Assembly (NCBI GenBank): GCA_963792445.1
Contig: CAWBWO010000002.1
Location: forward strand, 124,001 to 188,000
Length of the DNA stretch: 64,000 bases
DNA from: Rummeliibacillus sp963792445
Lineage (GTDB): Bacteria > Bacillota > Bacilli > Bacillales_A > Planococcaceae
Direction: 5' to 3'
Under the pieces are notes generated by a model. It worked only from the letters and a program-made list of their open reading frames with translations, did not search any database and was not told the origin of the DNA. Each line of letters begins with the position of its first letter. The stretch's first letter is position 1. The translations under genes were made by a program, and so were the position numbers. Positions 63,684-64,000 of this stretch are shown piece after piece.

Positions 63684-64000
63684 TAAGTTATTATCCATCA
63701 TGTTAATTATATTGGTTTCTATTACACTGATTGGTGTTGTAGCTGTAGTCGTAGTTACTCAATTAAATAAAGGTACAGCAGCTAATGTGCAAAATATTGA
63801 CGATATTATAAAGGCTTCTGTTGATGTTGATGAAATAACAACGAATATATCAGGTGATAATTACGTGAAAATTTCATTGAAAATCCAAACAACGAGTAAA
63901 AGCGCTGCCGATGAATTAACAAAACGTGATTTTCAAGTAAAAAGTATTGTAATTGAAGAATTATCTGAAATGTCGAAAGAGGATTTAGAAGGTAAAAAAG
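63673..64000 (+). CDS. fliL: Flagellar basal body protein FliL, cut by window end
   Basis: The first 109 codons from ATG 63673 with AAGG SD. The N-terminal membrane span (about 7-29, LLSIMLIILVSITLIGVVAV) is followed by the extracytoplasmic FliL domain (VKISLKIQTTSKSAADEL). FliL associates with stators and supports torque. It overlaps flbD by 11 bases. The 3' part lies beyond the window. Confidence 0.9.
   Translation, partial: MKNNKLLSIMLIILVSITLIGVVAVVVVTQLNKGTAANVQNIDDIIKASVDVDEITTNISGDNYVKISLKIQTTSKSAADELTKRDFQVKSIVIEELSEMSKEDLEGKK

Overview
The window is a 64-kb stretch of chromosomal core genome from a low-GC, endospore-forming, flagellated member of the Bacillales. The evidence is near-complete synteny with the Bacillus subtilis segment from yloA (rqcH) to fliL, a SpoVM homologue, PrpC/PrkC, CodY, FapR and a fla/che operon beginning with flgB. 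Protein wording, for example in CodY, looks most like Lysinibacillus and relatives (Planococcaceae/Caryophanaceae). That genus-level guess is from memory and is weak. There are no rRNA or tRNA genes, no prophage, no insertion sequence and no CRISPR array.

Layout. 1-1621 (minus): the 5' part of rqcH, cut by the window edge. 1862-16357: a dense run of yicC, gmk, rpoZ, coaBC, priA, def, fmt, rsmB, rlmN, prpC, prkC, rsgA, rpe, thiN and spoVM, many with overlapping stop and start codons. 16548-16736 (minus): rpmB. 16964-19010: an Asp23-family gene and a frameshifted yloV/fakA-like gene. 19293-22901: sdaAB, sdaAA, recG. 23009-26611: the FapR-type lipid cluster fapR, plsX, fabD, fabG, acpP. 26750-34176: rnc, smc, ftsY, ylxM, ffh, which covers chromosome condensation and SRP targeting. 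34284-36860: rpsP, khpA, rimM, trmD, rplS. 36968-41867: a type I signal peptidase gene, rbgA, rnhB and the flagella-like pair ylqG/ylqH. 42026-52680: sucC, sucD, dprA, topA, trmFO, xerC, hslV, hslU, codY. 53272-64000: flgB, flgC, fliE, fliF, fliG, fliH, fliI, fliJ, a motE-like gene, fliK, flgD, flgE, flbD and the start of fliL.

Most genes form housekeeping modules: translation and its quality control, protein maturation (def, fmt, sip, ffh, ftsY), replication and repair (priA, recG, topA, smc), fatty acid initiation under FapR, and flagellar basal body, export and hook assembly. Compared with B. subtilis from memory, remA is absent between yicC and gmk, yloB is absent next to rqcH, and ylqD is absent between khpA and rimM, where two copies of a structured intergenic repeat lie instead. 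A signal peptidase gene sits between rplS and rbgA.

The most notable departures are three reading-frame breaks consistent with one-base changes in runs of A: in the yloV/fakA gene, near the 3' end of fliK, and at the flgE stop codon. The last one fuses flgE to flbD. They could be genuine mutations but are equally typical of homopolymer sequencing errors. Other points to check are a GC-rich stem-loop between the Shine-Dalgarno sequence and ATG of flbD, a SpoVM with a Lys-rich tail whose end overlaps a hairpin, a palindrome over the -10 box of the sucCD promoter, and a free-standing FliK-like/FlhB-C-like gene pair. I found no clearly novel multi-gene system.
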